From NCBI GenBank assembly GCA_017409845.1, contig JAFQRY010000012.1:1-64000 (forward strand): DNA of 64,000 nt. The letters run 5' to 3'. A program made the translations under genes and the position numbers. Positions 38,630 through 47,325 of the stretch are shown here, one piece after another (the stretch's first letter is position 1; every line of letters starts with the position of its first letter). The notes beneath the pieces are model-generated. The model had not been told where the DNA came from and made no database searches. It was given only the letters and a program-made list of their open reading frames with translations. This stretch comes from Clostridia bacterium. Lineage in GTDB: Bacteria > Bacillota > Clostridia > Oscillospirales > Acutalibacteraceae.

Positions 38630-39283
38630 ATGAAGAAAATAATAAGTGTAATTTTATCTGCGGTCATTCTTGTTATGTCTGCTTTTTCCGTAAATGCATT
38701 TGCACAGGAACAAACAAGAGTGGAAAAATGGTATGAAAACTTAACTGATATCACCGAATATGAACTCATTATGAAAACAAAAATCGGTAATATGGAAGCT
38801 GATGCTCGCTGTTATTGCGAGAACGGGGATATTGCAATAGTAACAGATATGCCTTTAAGCGATGAAAAAGATATCAGAATAAAAGCGATAGCTAAAGACG
38901 GATATTTTTATCTGACTTTTCCTTCCTTACCTTTTCTCTATTTGAAATATGATTTAGAAGAAACTCCGATTTCAGATGTTTTTTCGGAAACGGTTTCTTA
39001 TGAAGACCTGACATTGATTAATGCGGGCGAAACAAATGAATATGGTACAACATATTATCTGGAAGAATATTCTGTTGATGAAAATGTTTCTGTAAAATAT
39101 TATTTCGAGGGAGAAAATTTGTGCTTTTCAGTAGCAAGCGAAGTAGATGAAGAAGGAAATGAATTTGAATACATATCTAAGTTTGTTTCGTTTGAAGTTG
39201 ACGACAGTGTGTTTGAAATTCCCTGGTATTCGATAAATATAACACCGATAGTTATTTTGTTATCAGAATTATTGGTAGGATAA
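38630..39283 (+). CDS. Small secreted protein, paralogue A (unknown function)
   Basis: 217 residues starting MKKIISVILSAVILVMSA with a clear signal peptide cut near AFA-QEQ. The start is chosen by AAAGGGG about 9 nt upstream; a longer open frame upstream runs through repeat DNA. The mature part is a beta-rich, acidic domain with LPFLYLKYD, YYLEEYSVDE and the end motif FEVDDSVFEIPW. It shares these with the two minus-strand genes at 46614-47225 and 47450-48121, so the three are paralogues. No cysteine lipobox. No known family recognised. A terminator shared with spo0A follows. Confidence 0.75.
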   Translation: MKKIISVILSAVILVMSAFSVNAFAQEQTRVEKWYENLTDITEYELIMKTKIGNMEADARCYCENGDIAIVTDMPLSDEKDIRIKAIAKDGYFYLTFPSLPFLYLKYDLEETPISDVFSETVSYEDLTLINAGETNEYGTTYYLEEYSVDENVSVKYYFEGENLCFSVASEVDEEGNEFEYISKFVSFEVDDSVFEIPWYSINITPIVILLSELLVG

Positions 39284-39289
39284 GAATAA

Positions 39290-39322
39290 CGGCAGAGAGC
39301 TTTTGCTCCCTGCCGCCTTTTT
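39290..39322. terminator. Bidirectional terminator between paralogue A and spo0A
   Basis: CGGCAGAGAGC and GCTCCCTGCCG form an 11-bp stem around TTTT, with one mismatch that becomes G-U on the minus strand. CCTTTTTG follows on the plus side. Confidence 0.75.
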
Positions 39323-39324
39323 GT

Positions 39325-40086
39325 TTACACGGTTTTCATCTGCAGCTTGAGATTATCACTTATCATTGCGATGAATTCGCTGTTGGTCGGCTTGCCTCTT
39401 TCATTCTGGATAGTATAGCCGAAATAGGAGCTGAGCACATCAACATCACCTCTGTCCCACGCAACCTCAATTGCGTGTCTGATTGCTCTTTCAACTCTCG
39501 AAGGAGTTGTTTTGAAGGTTTTTGCAACCGTGGGATAGAGTATCTTCGTTACCGAGCTTATCATTTCGCTGTTGTTTACCGAAAGAATAATCGCTTCACG
39601 AAGATACTGATATCCTCTTATATGAGCGGGAACACCTATCTGATGCATTATCTGAGAAACAACAACCTCCAGATCCTTCACTCCGTTTTGTCCGACGCAG
39701 GAGTTATGGATGCTCGAAAACTGAATTATCCGTTCCGCAAGCATCTTGGGATTATATGGTTTGAGAAAATAATAATCTGCTCCGCTTCTGAGAATTTCGC
39801 TCTCAAAACGCTGGTTATCCGTGCTTGAAAGAACCATCACCATCGGTCTTTTTTCAAGACGCATGGAGCTGAGTTCACGAAGAACGCCGAGTGCATCGAG
39901 CTTCGGCATAAAGCCGTCCATCAGAAGCACATCGGGGCGTTCGCCCTCGTTGAATTTCTCAATAATCTGTGTTCCGTCCTTGATTACGGTTGAAACCTCA
40001 AAGCCGTTTGAGCGCAGAATTCCTGCAAGCTCATGCATGGTTTCGCTTCCGTCTTCGGTTATAATTGCTTTCAACATTTTTCTCAT
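39325..40086 (-). CDS. spo0A: Sporulation master regulator Spo0A
   Basis: Response regulator that commits cells to sporulation when phosphorylated. The receiver domain (about 1-125) shows the acidic pair Glu11/Asp12, the phospho-acceptor Asp57 (LLMDGFMP), Ser87/Ser88 and Lys109. The C-terminal Spo0A DNA-binding domain (about 145-253) has HIRGYQYLREAI, TPSRVERAIRHAIEVAW and the family-specific GKPTNSEFIAMI. 253 residues is close to the usual 260. It lies directly downstream of spoIVB, the conserved order. GGAGGT lies before the ATG. Two TGTCAAA-type sequences upstream may be autoregulatory 0A boxes. Confidence 0.97.
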   Translation of the reverse strand: MRKMLKAIITEDGSETMHELAGILRSNGFEVSTVIKDGTQIIEKFNEGERPDVLLMDGFMPKLDALGVLRELSSMRLEKRPMVMVLSSTDNQRFESEILRSGADYYFLKPYNPKMLAERIIQFSSIHNSCVGQNGVKDLEVVVSQIMHQIGVPAHIRGYQYLREAIILSVNNSEMISSVTKILYPTVAKTFKTTPSRVERAIRHAIEVAWDRGDVDVLSSYFGYTIQNERGKPTNSEFIAMISDNLKLQMKTV

Positions 40087-40132
40087 GGTTTTACCTCCGC
40101 TTGATTTAGTTCACGGAGATATTACCATATAC

Positions 40133-40148
40133 TGTCAAAATTGTCAAT
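40133..40148 (-). promoter_or_regulatory. Candidate 0A-box pair upstream of spo0A
   Basis: TGTCAAA (40133-40139) fits the 0A-box core TGTCRAA. TGTCAAT (40142-40148) matches 6 of 7 and begins 9 bp later. Both lie 46-62 bp before the spo0A start, so autoregulation is plausible but unproven. Confidence 0.35.
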
Positions 40149-40208
40149 AAATAACTGGGATAAATTTACAGTTTTTATCGCAAAATGTGACGGAGTATCA
40201 CGCAGAAT

Positions 40209-41426
40209 TTACGATACTTTTGCAAATTCGTCATTTTTCAGCGAATCCATTGTTTCAAGCATCCTCCCGGCAAATACCGCATATCCCTGGTCAGGGGAGT
40301 TCACGAACACATGGGTTACTGCACCCACGAGCATGGAGTTCTGAACAATGGGACTTCCGCTCATTCCCTGAATGATTCCTCCGGTTTTTTCAAGAAGCAC
40401 GGGATCGGTAACCCTGATTATCATATTTCTTGCCGATAAATCCGATGAAGGATAGATTTTCGTTATTTCAATATCATAATACTGAGGACCGCTACCGTCG
40501 ATGGTTGTTATCATCTGTGCCTTACCGGGTTTGACTTCGTTTTCAAGAGCAACGGGAATCACCTTTGCACCGGAGGGCTGAAGAAGCTCGCCGTAAACAC
40601 CCATTTCATGGTTAACACGAAGGCTGCCGAGTGCAATATCGGTAAAAACTCCGCAAAGCTCACCCGGATTGCCCGCATTGCTTTTATAGAAGCCGTTGAC
40701 CTTTGCTCTCACAGCCTCGCCGTTGCTCAGAGGCATTATTTTTCCCGTGTCAACATCGCACACACCGTGACCGAGACCTGCAAACATTCCCGATGCATCA
40801 TCATAAAACGTTACCGTGCCTATGCCGGCAGAGCTGTCTCTGACCCATATTCCTGCCTTGTATTTCCCGTTTACCGACATAACGGGCGTCAGATAAAGCT
40901 CCGAGGCTTCGCCGTTTCTGTCAATTCTGAGGCGGAGAGGGGAACCTCCCGAGCCTTCAATCGCTTCTGTCATCTGCTGGGAGCTTGTTGCAGGCTCATC
41001 ATTTATATGAGTAATGATGTCGCCGCATTTAATTCCCGCGGAAACGGCAGGGTCGGCGTTTCCCTGAGAGGTTGTGACCGAATCAATGCTCACAACGATA
41101 ACACCTTTTGTATAGAGCTTGATTCCGAAGGTATCGCCGCCGGGTGCAACAAATCTCCGCTTGGTCATATTGATTTTAATATCCTTTACGGGAATAATTT
41201 TCAATGCCGTTATCTGAGATTTGTATTCCGTTCTGTTCATTCCTGCCGAAGCAGCTTTTACGGGCTCACGGTTTTTGCAAAAATAAAAATTTCCGAAATC
41301 CGCTTCTTCTCCCTCGTTTACGGTTATCTCATCGGGCAATGACGAATATCCGTAGCAAACCGCAGAAAAAACACATATACATATTAAGAATATAACGATG
41401 CAGAGAGCTTTGAAAAAACGCTTCAT
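40209..41426 (-). CDS. spoIVB: SpoIVB, PDZ serine protease of sporulation checkpoint
   Basis: Secreted by the forespore; cleaves SpoIVFA and so triggers pro-sigma-K processing in the mother cell. 405 residues: an N-terminal hydrophobic segment (about 5-24), a PDZ domain (about 95-175, with AGIKCGDIITHIND) and the S55 protease domain with the probable triad His220 (GLGHGVCD), Asp341 (VTDPV) and Ser356 (GMSGSP). GGAGGTGA precedes the ATG. It is followed by spo0A after 122 bp. The recN gene that often precedes spoIVB is not here. This pair is the best single proof that the organism is a spore-former lineage. Confidence 0.95.
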   Translation of the reverse strand: MKRFFKALCIVIFLICICVFSAVCYGYSSLPDEITVNEGEEADFGNFYFCKNREPVKAASAGMNRTEYKSQITALKIIPVKDIKINMTKRRFVAPGGDTFGIKLYTKGVIVVSIDSVTTSQGNADPAVSAGIKCGDIITHINDEPATSSQQMTEAIEGSGGSPLRLRIDRNGEASELYLTPVMSVNGKYKAGIWVRDSSAGIGTVTFYDDASGMFAGLGHGVCDVDTGKIMPLSNGEAVRAKVNGFYKSNAGNPGELCGVFTDIALGSLRVNHEMGVYGELLQPSGAKVIPVALENEVKPGKAQMITTIDGSGPQYYDIEITKIYPSSDLSARNMIIRVTDPVLLEKTGGIIQGMSGSPIVQNSMLVGAVTHVFVNSPDQGYAVFAGRMLETMDSLKNDEFAKVS

Positions 41427-41590
41427 TATTCACCTCCGTGTTTGTTTTTTGCTCCGCATTCTTTGCGAAGCACTAATAATTTGTCACAAAGAGCGGGTTT
41501 TAAACGGCGGATAATTAAGCCGTAAAATATTTGCTTATCTGACTGTTTTTGCGGCGGAAAAAATTTTTTAAAAATTTCTTAAAAAAACTA

Positions 41591-41712
41591 ATGACAAATC
41601 AAAAACTATGTGTTATAATAAGCATGCATTAAAATGTTCTCCAGTATTCGTTCGGATATAAAGCTAAGAAAAGAGTTCTGCGGATTCGGTCTGCGGAACT
41701 CTTTTCTATGTC
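41591..41712 (+). ncRNA. Candidate small RNA: promoter and terminator without an ORF
   Basis: ATGACA (41591-41596), 17 bp, then TATAAT (41614-41619) forms a promoter. About 45 bp later comes an 18-bp hairpin with a TTCG loop (41667-41707) built from AGAAAAGAGTTC and GAACTCTTTTCT. No start codon with RBS lies between. The predicted transcript is about 85 nt. It resembles no RNA family I recognise. The remainder of the gap 41427-41763 holds the spoIVB leader and the csoR promoter. An alternative is that the hairpin only shields csoR from upstream transcription. Confidence 0.3.
41667..41707 (+). terminator. Strong hairpin upstream of csoR
   Basis: An 18-bp stem with two G-T pairs and a TTCG tetraloop. 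The 3' arm ends in CTCTTTTCT. It lies 5 bp before the -35 box of csoR. Confidence 0.7.
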
Positions 41713-41741
41713 TTGACATATACCCCCATAGGGTATATAAT
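41713..41741 (+). promoter_or_regulatory. csoR promoter with embedded CsoR operator
   Basis: TTGACA (41713-41718) and TATAAT (41736-41741) are spaced exactly 17 bp. The spacer carries the dyad ATACCC-CCATA-GGGTAT (41720-41736), which fits known CsoR operators (a TACCC...GGGTA palindrome). Repressor binding there would block RNA polymerase, and Cu(I) would release it. Confidence 0.85.
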
Positions 41742-41763
41742 TCAATCAGGGACGGTGATAATA

Positions 41764-42063
41764 ATGAATAGTGAATGCTGCTGCAAAAAAACAAAGGAGC
41801 GTTCCGAAGAAGAATACAAAAGTCTTATCAACAGACTCAGCAGAATAGAAGGTCAGATAAGAGGAATAAAAGGCATGGTTGAAAAAAATGCCTATTGCAC
41901 CGATATCCTTATTCAGTCCTCGGCAGTTTCGGCAGCGATAAATGCCTTCAATAAAGAGCTTCTTGCAAATCATATCAAAACCTGCGTTGCTCAGGATATC
42001 CGTGACGGCAAGGATGAAACCGTTGATGAGCTTGTGGCAACGCTTCAGAAGCTTATGAAGTAG
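41764..42063 (+). CDS. csoR: Copper-sensing repressor CsoR
   Basis: Small all-helical Cu(I)-responsive repressor, 99 residues from the ATG at 41764, chosen by GGGACGG upstream; an earlier in-frame TTG lies inside the -35 box. The Cu(I) ligands of the family are present: Cys45 (AYCTDI), His70 and Cys74 (NHIKTC). The helix [16 protein letters not shown] is typical. Three adjacent cysteines near the N-terminus (Cys5-Cys7) are an extra, not part of the known site. It sits 8 nt before copA and carries its own operator, so it autoregulates the copper operon. Confidence 0.93.
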   Translation: MNSECCCKKTKERSEEEYKSLINRLSRIEGQIRGIKGMVEKNAYCTDILIQSSAVSAAINAFNKELLANHIKTCVAQDIRDGKDETVDELVATLQKLMK

Positions 42064-42071
42064 GTGAGATT

Positions 42072-44570
42072 ATGGAACAGTATAATGTAACAGGTATGAG
42101 TTGTGCCGCATGCAGCACAAGGGTTGAAAAGGCGGTTGCCGCTGTTGAAGGTGTCAGCTCATGTTCGGTCAGCCTTTTAACGAATTCAATGGGCGTTGAG
42201 GGCACGGCGAAGCCTGCGGATGTGATTGCCGCAGTTGAAAATGCAGGCTACGGTGCAGCTTTGAAATCCGATAAAAATGAAAATAATAAAATAAATAATA
42301 ATGAAGAATTTCTGAAAGATAAGGAAACTCCCGCACTGAAAAAAAGACTGACAGCTTCCGTCGGCTTTCTTGCGGTGCTGATGTATTTTTCGATGGGACA
42401 CATGATGTGGAATTTCCCCGTACCCGGATTTTTTGAAAAAAATCCCGTTGCAAACGGAATTCTTCAGCTTTTGCTCACCGCTGTTATAATGGTGATTAAC
42501 CAGAAATTTTTTGTGAGCGGATTTAAAAGTGCTCTTCACGGTGCACCTAATATGGATACTCTTGTTGCTCTCGGGTCGGGTGCATCGTTTTTATGGAGCG
42601 TTTATGCCTTGTTTGGGATGACGGCTGCGGAAAATCATGCGGATGCAATGGCGTGGATGCATGAATTCTATTTTGAGTCAGCGGCAATGATATTAACCCT
42701 GATAACCGTCGGAAAAATGCTTGAAGCCCGTTCAAAGGGAAAAACCACCGATGCACTCAAGGGTCTTATGAAGCTTGCACCAAAAACGGCAACGGTTATA
42801 AAAGACGGAATAGAAATAACCGTTTCGGTGTCTGAGGTTAAAAAGGGTGATGTTTTTGCCGTCAGACCGGGAGAAAGCATTCCCGTAGACGGAACTGTTA
42901 TTGACGGAATAAGTGCGGTTGATGAATCCGCATTAACGGGAGAAAGCATTCCCGTTGATAAAAACAAGGGCGATTCCGTATCGGCAGCAACTATAAATCA
43001 ATCGGGCTATTTGAAGTGTGAAGCTGTCAGAGTAGGCGAGGATACCGCACTTTCGCAGATTATAAAAATGGTCGGCGATGCAGCAGCAACCAAAGCTCCG
43101 ATTGCAAAGGCGGCAGATAAGGTTGCAGGAATATTTGTGCCTGCGGTTATTGCCGTTTCTGTTCTTACATTAATAATATGGCTTTTTGCGGGCGAAGCAT
43201 TCGGCTTTGCTCTTGCACGAGGAATTTCCGTGCTTGTCATAAGCTGCCCGTGTGCACTCGGACTCGCAACTCCCGTTGCGATTATGGTCGGCAGCGGTGT
43301 CGGTGCAAAAAACGGAATTCTTTTCAAAAATGCAGTGTCGCTTGAAACGGCAGGCAGGGTGAATACGGTTGTTCTCGATAAAACGGGCACGATCACAAAC
43401 GGAGCCCCGAAGGTGACGGATATCATACCCTGCGGAATAAGCGAGGATGAGCTTCTCGGAATTGCTTATTCGCTTGAAAAAAAGAGCGAGCATCCGCTTG
43501 CAAGTGCGATAACGGAAAAGGCAGAAGAAAGAAACATTTCTTTCGGCGAAACCGAAAAATTTGAGGCTGTTCCCGGAAACGGACTTGCTGCAATTCTTGA
43601 GGATTCCCGCATTATCGGCGGAAATCTGAAATTTATTGAAAAAGAAACAACGGTTGATACCGAAACAAAAAATAAAATATCCGCCCTTTCGCAGGAGGGA
43701 AAAACTCCTCTTATCTTTGCGAAGGACGGAAAGCTGATCGGCATAATTGCCGTTGCGGATACGATAAAAGACGACAGCCCCGAAGCAATAAGACAGCTCA
43801 GAAATATGGGCATAAGGGTTGTTATGCTCACGGGCGATAACGAAAAGACCGCAAACGCAATCGGCAAAATTGCAGGTGTTGATGAGGTTATAGCAGGCGT
43901 TCTGCCCGACGGAAAGGAAAGCGTTATCCGTAATCTTATGAAGCAGGGCAAGGTTGCAATGGTCGGTGACGGCATCAATGATGCTCCCGCACTCACGAGG
44001 GCGGATGTCGGAATCGCAATCGGAGCAGGAACGGATATTGCGGTTGATGCGGCGGATGTTGTGCTGATGAAAAGCCGTCTGAGCGATGTGCCTGCAGCAA
44101 TAAGGCTCGGCAGAGCAACGCTCCGCAACATTCATCAGAATCTTTTCTGGGCTTTTCTGTATAACACAATCGGAATACCTCTTGCGGCAGGCTTGTTTAT
44201 TCCGATTTTCGGATGGGAGCTTAATCCTATGTTCGGTGCGGCGGCAATGAGCCTTTCAAGCTTCTGCGTCGTTTCAAACGCACTCAGACTCAACCTGCTG
44301 AAAATTCACAGCGATAAAAATGACAGAAAAATTAAAGCTAAAATAAAGGAGAAGAAGACCATGACAAAAACAATGAAAATCGAAGGCATGATGTGCGGAC
44401 ACTGCGAGGCAAGAGTGAAGAAAACTCTTGAAGCAATTCCCGGGGTTGAATTTGCGGAGGTAAGCCACGAAAACGATACCGCAGTTGTAACTCTCAATGC
44501 TCCTGTTGCAGACGAGGTTCTCAAAAACGCCGTTGAAGCACAGGATTACAAGGTTATTGAGATAAAATAA
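42072..44570 (+). CDS. copA: Copper-exporting P1B ATPase CopA with C-terminal CopZ-like domain
   Basis: Pumps Cu(I) out of the cytoplasm. Domains in order: N-terminal metal-binding HMA (GMSCAAC, Cys11/Cys14), eight membrane helices, the transport motif SCPCALG (Cys392/Cys394), phosphorylation motif DKTGT (Asp436), SEHPLA and [10 protein letters not shown]. Unusually, a second HMA follows the last helices through a lysine-rich linker ([10 protein letters not shown]) and ends the protein at residue 832, with GMMCGHC (Cys775/Cys778). This last part equals a CopZ chaperone and has its own RBS and ATG. It is the second gene of the csoR operon, and a strong terminator follows. Confidence 0.95.
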   Translation: MEQYNVTGMSCAACSTRVEKAVAAVEGVSSCSVSLLTNSMGVEGTAKPADVIAAVENAGYGAALKSDKNENNKINNNEEFLKDKETPALKKRLTASVGFLAVLMYFSMGHMMWNFPVPGFFEKNPVANGILQLLLTAVIMVINQKFFVSGFKSALHGAPNMDTLVALGSGASFLWSVYALFGMTAAENHADAMAWMHEFYFESAAMILTLITVGKMLEARSKGKTTDALKGLMKLAPKTATVIKDGIEITVSVSEVKKGDVFAVRPGESIPVDGTVIDGISAVDESALTGESIPVDKNKGDSVSAATINQSGYLKCEAVRVGEDTALSQIIKMVGDAAATKAPIAKAADKVAGIFVPAVIAVSVLTLIIWLFAGEAFGFALARGISVLVISCPCALGLATPVAIMVGSGVGAKNGILFKNAVSLETAGRVNTVVLDKTGTITNGAPKVTDIIPCGISEDELLGIAYSLEKKSEHPLASAITEKAEERNISFGETEKFEAVPGNGLAAILEDSRIIGGNLKFIEKETTVDTETKNKISALSQEGKTPLIFAKDGKLIGIIAVADTIKDDSPEAIRQLRNMGIRVVMLTGDNEKTANAIGKIAGVDEVIAGVLPDGKESVIRNLMKQGKVAMVGDGINDAPALTRADVGIAIGAGTDIAVDAADVVLMKSRLSDVPAAIRLGRATLRNIHQNLFWAFLYNTIGIPLAAGLFIPIFGWELNPMFGAAAMSLSSFCVVSNALRLNLLKIHSDKNDRKIKAKIKEKKTMTKTMKIEGMMCGHCEARVKKTLEAIPGVEFAEVSHENDTAVVTLNAPVADEVLKNAVEAQDYKVIEIK
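44361..44570 (+). CDS. copZ: CopZ-like copper chaperone domain with internal start (in frame in copA)
   Basis: The last 69 codons of copA form a complete HMA domain ([20 protein letters not shown] start, beta-alpha-beta-beta-alpha-beta layout). AAAGGAG at 44345-44351 lies 9 nt before an in-frame ATG. Both a fused and a free form could therefore be made from one gene. Whether internal initiation happens is inference. Confidence 0.45.
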   Translation: MTKTMKIEGMMCGHCEARVKKTLEAIPGVEFAEVSHENDTAVVTLNAPVADEVLKNAVEAQDYKVIEIK

Positions 44571-44579
44571 GAAAAAATA

Positions 44580-44625
44580 ACTGCCTCGCATCGGAAGCTT
44601 TTTCCGTGTGAGGCAGTCTTTTTTT
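44580..44625. terminator. Strong terminator after copA, shared with sulP
   Basis: ACTGCCTC...GAGGCAGT stem of about 15 bp with a small bulge, followed by CTTTTTTTG on the plus strand. The A-rich left flank also serves the convergent sulP gene. Confidence 0.9.
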
Positions 44626-44631
44626 GTTTTT

Positions 44632-46266
44632 TTAATCTATCTTCTCAGCGTAAGCAAGAGCTTCGTCGATGTTTGCAAGGAAATGATCTTCGCCGACCTT
44701 ATCAATGAATCCTGCCTTTTTCATAACGGAAAGAGGCTGTTCGTTTGTGTGAGAGAGGAGGAGGGTTCTGCCTGAATGCTTGCAGATAGAGTATATTTCG
44801 TTTAATGAACGCATTGCGGTTGCATCAAGTGCAGGCACATTTCTCATCCTTAAAATGATAACCCTGATATCTTCGCCCATGGGAATTCTGCTGAATTTTT
44901 CAGCCGATGCAAAAAACATGGGTCCTTCAAATTCAACAACCTCTGTGTGAGGAGGAATTTCCTTGAGTCTTTCGCTGTCGTTTTCGTGCGGCTTTTCGCT
45001 CCATGTTCTGATGTGTGCAACATCAGCCATACGCTTCATAAACAGAATAACCGCAATAAGCATGCCGACCTCGATTGCAACAACAAGGTCAAAAACAACA
45101 GTGAGCACAAATGTTACAACAAGCACAAGGATATCGCTTTTCGGTGCTGTTTTGCATATTTTAACAAACTGACGCCATTCGCACATGTTATATGCAACCA
45201 TAAAGAGAATTGCAGCAATTATCGGCATGGGAATCCATGCTGCATAGGGCATAAGAACAACAAGAATAAGAAGAAGAACAACTGCATGAACAATGCCTGC
45301 AACGGGAGTTCTGCCGCCGTTTTTAACATTTGCCGCCGTTCTTGCGATTGCACCCGTTGCGGGAATTCCGCCGAAAAGACCGGAGCAGATGTTGCCGACG
45401 CCCTGTGCGATAAGCTCTGTGTTTGAATTGTGGCGGTCGTTGATCATGCCGTCGGAAACAACGCAGGAAAGCAGAGACTCTATGCCTGCAAGAATCGCAA
45501 TTGTGAATGCACTCGGAACAAGCTGTTTGACTGTTTCAAAGCTGAATTCCGGCAATGAAAATGAAGGAAGATCTCTTGAAATTGTGTAAAGGTCGCCCAC
45601 GGTGTTGACATCCATGTTGAAAGCCTTTACTATAACAACACCAACCACAACCGCAATAAGCGAGCCTGGAATTTTTTTGCTGATTTTCGGCCATACAATA
45701 AGAATTGCCATGCCGATTGCACCGACAAGGAGAGCCTGAGGATTGAAGGTTGTCAGGGATTTTGCTATTGCTTCAACCTTTTCTGCGGTTTCAACTGTGG
45801 GCATGCCTTCGGGGAAGGTAAGACCGAGAAAATCCTTGATCTGACCGATAACAATGGTCAGAGCGATACCCGAGGTGAAGCCTGTTGTGATTGTGTGGGG
45901 GATATACTTGATAAGCGAGCCGAATTTCAGAACGCCCATTATAATCAGGATAAGACCTGCCATGATTGTTGCGATAACAAGACCGCTTGTGCCGAATTGG
46001 GCAACTATGCCGGCAACGATTGTTGCAAATGCGGCGGTGGGGCCTGAAATGTTAACATTGCTGCCGCCGAGGAATGCAATAACAAAGCCTGCAACAATGG
46101 CGGTGTAAAGACCCTTTTCGGGGGAAACGCCCGATGCGATTGCAAGAGCGATTGAAAGCGGAAGGGCGATGATTGCAACGATTACACCTGCAATCAGGTC
46201 GTTGACAAGCTGATTTTTGCTGTAGCTTTTAAAAGCTGTAAAAAGCTTCGGTTGAAAAAGTTTCAT
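44632..46266 (-). CDS. SulP-family anion transporter with STAS domain
   Basis: 544 residues. About eleven hydrophobic segments cover residues 20-415, beginning LVNDLIAGVIVAIIALPLSIALA, the SulP signature region, with SNVNISGPTAAF further on. A C-terminal STAS domain (about 440-540) shows DIRVIILRMRNVPALDATAM. Family members carry sulfate, bicarbonate or other anions by H+ or Na+ symport or exchange; the ion cannot be told from sequence. ACGGAGAA lies before the ATG. It is transcribed alone and converges on copA. Confidence 0.9.
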   Translation of the reverse strand: MKLFQPKLFTAFKSYSKNQLVNDLIAGVIVAIIALPLSIALAIASGVSPEKGLYTAIVAGFVIAFLGGSNVNISGPTAAFATIVAGIVAQFGTSGLVIATIMAGLILIIMGVLKFGSLIKYIPHTITTGFTSGIALTIVIGQIKDFLGLTFPEGMPTVETAEKVEAIAKSLTTFNPQALLVGAIGMAILIVWPKISKKIPGSLIAVVVGVVIVKAFNMDVNTVGDLYTISRDLPSFSLPEFSFETVKQLVPSAFTIAILAGIESLLSCVVSDGMINDRHNSNTELIAQGVGNICSGLFGGIPATGAIARTAANVKNGGRTPVAGIVHAVVLLLILVVLMPYAAWIPMPIIAAILFMVAYNMCEWRQFVKICKTAPKSDILVLVVTFVLTVVFDLVVAIEVGMLIAVILFMKRMADVAHIRTWSEKPHENDSERLKEIPPHTEVVEFEGPMFFASAEKFSRIPMGEDIRVIILRMRNVPALDATAMRSLNEIYSICKHSGRTLLLSHTNEQPLSVMKKAGFIDKVGEDHFLANIDEALAYAEKID

Positions 46267-46429
46267 AGCAATTCTCCGTATTTCTTTATTATTACCGAAA
46301 AGATATTATACACCTTTTTTCTGCCTTTTCAATAAAAAAACGGCAGCTTTTTTATTTTCGGAAATTCGCACCATCAAGTGGCGGTTTTTTTAAAAAATTG
46401 TAGGTGATTTTTACATTACAAAACAAAAA

Positions 46430-46450
46430 GCAGCACCGGTTTGGTGCTGC
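46430..46450. repeat. Intergenic hairpin GCAGCACC/GGTGCTGC
   Basis: A perfect 8-bp stem around GGTTT in the 347-bp gap between sulP and the frameshifted secreted protein gene. The plus strand continues without a T-run. The rest of that gap holds the sulP leader, the half element at 46487-46533 and a minus-strand terminator. Confidence 0.5.
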
Positions 46451-46486
46451 AGCCTGTCGAAAAAGTTTTATTTTTGCAGGTTCTTA

Positions 46487-46533
46487 ATCGCCTCCCTCAG
46501 TCACTTTGTGACAGCTCCCTAAAGAGGGAGCCG
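46487..46533. repeat. Half-copy of a palindromic repeat family
   Basis: CCTCAGTC...GACAGCTCC followed by a GGCTCCCT-type hairpin. It matches, in opposite orientation, the right half of the element at 47326-47440, so the two lie inverted on either side of a frameshifted gene. Confidence 0.65.
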
Positions 46534-46573
46534 AAAATTGAAAAATTCAACCTTAAGTGAATACGGTTCAAGA

Positions 46574-46605
46574 AAGGCTTGTATGACAAAAATCATACAA
46601 GCCTT
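46574..46605 (-). terminator. Terminator of the frameshifted secreted protein gene
   Basis: A perfect 13-bp stem, AAGGCTTGTATGA with TCATACAAGCCTT, around a 6-nt loop (TTTTTG on the minus strand), 8 nt beyond the stop codon. Confidence 0.75.
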
Positions 46606-46613
46606 AATCTTTG

Positions 46614-47225
46614 TTATTTAACTATGCCGAGAAGAACGAAGAATCTGTAAATCGGAGTAGCGTTTATTGCGAGGAAAGGAATATTAAATTCTTTGTCATC
46701 AACCTCATATGATGTGATTATGAATTCAATTTCTTCCAAACCGGTTTCAGTGAGGAGAAATCTTTCAAGCTTCCCGTTTTTGAAAGCCATACCTACATAT
46801 AAGCTTTCATTCGGAGTTGCAAAAAGTTCAACATAATAACCTTCATCTGTCGTTTCGGCTTCAATAAATGAGAGATCATCTATGTTGAATGATGAAAGGT
46901 TTATTGGTTTATTGATATAAAAGAAAGGAAGGTCGGTATAGAAAGTAGTAACGGTTTCTCCGCCTGCATAAATGAGCTTTTGGCTTACAGCAGTCGGTAC
47001 TATACTGTCTGTAACCCTGAAAGCAAATTTGCCGTTTTTAAACCAGAATTTTCCTTCTATAACGGAGGTTCCTAAAAACGAAAAGGATGCTTCGGCAGAA
47101 AATTCGCTGCCGTGTTCTTTAAACCATTTTTGTGAAAGGAGCTCTGCTTCGGGAACGGGGTCGGTTTCGGTTGCGGGGAGTGCAAATGCATTGAAAGAAA
47201 ATGCCGAAAGTGTAATAATGAGCAC
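46614..47225 (-). CDS. Small secreted protein, paralogue B, signal peptide frameshifted
   Basis: As read, the frame begins at a GTG (47225) with no RBS and a stub of a signal peptide (LIITLSAFSFNAFA). An ATG at 47254 starts MKKSHRCF and stops after eight codons. Adding one A to the six-A run after that ATG would give MKKITSLFLAVLIITLSAF, a perfect signal peptide joined to this frame. So the gene is either inactivated, switched by slippage, or miscalled by one base. The mature part shares DLPFFYINK, YYVELF and YEVDDKEFNIPF with the two other paralogues. Function unknown. Confidence 0.65.
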   Translation of the reverse strand: MLIITLSAFSFNAFALPATETDPVPEAELLSQKWFKEHGSEFSAEASFSFLGTSVIEGKFWFKNGKFAFRVTDSIVPTAVSQKLIYAGGETVTTFYTDLPFFYINKPINLSSFNIDDLSFIEAETTDEGYYVELFATPNESLYVGMAFKNGKLERFLLTETGLEEIEFIITSYEVDDKEFNIPFLAINATPIYRFFVLLGIVK

Positions 47226-47325
47226 GGCTAAAAACAGCGATGTGATTTTTTCATGGTTTTATCTCTTTTAGTATTGCTTGATAATGATTTTGTGAACAGT
47301 ACCTTTGTTTGCTGTAAATTCAAAT

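Noticed and set aside
43170-44135. 321-codon minus-strand frame over copA
   Set aside because: Shadow of the P-type ATPase, without RBS or homology.
46574-46605. Small RNA candidate from the perfect 13-bp hairpin
   Set aside because: Its place 8 nt after a minus-strand stop codon fits a simple terminator, and no promoter points into it.
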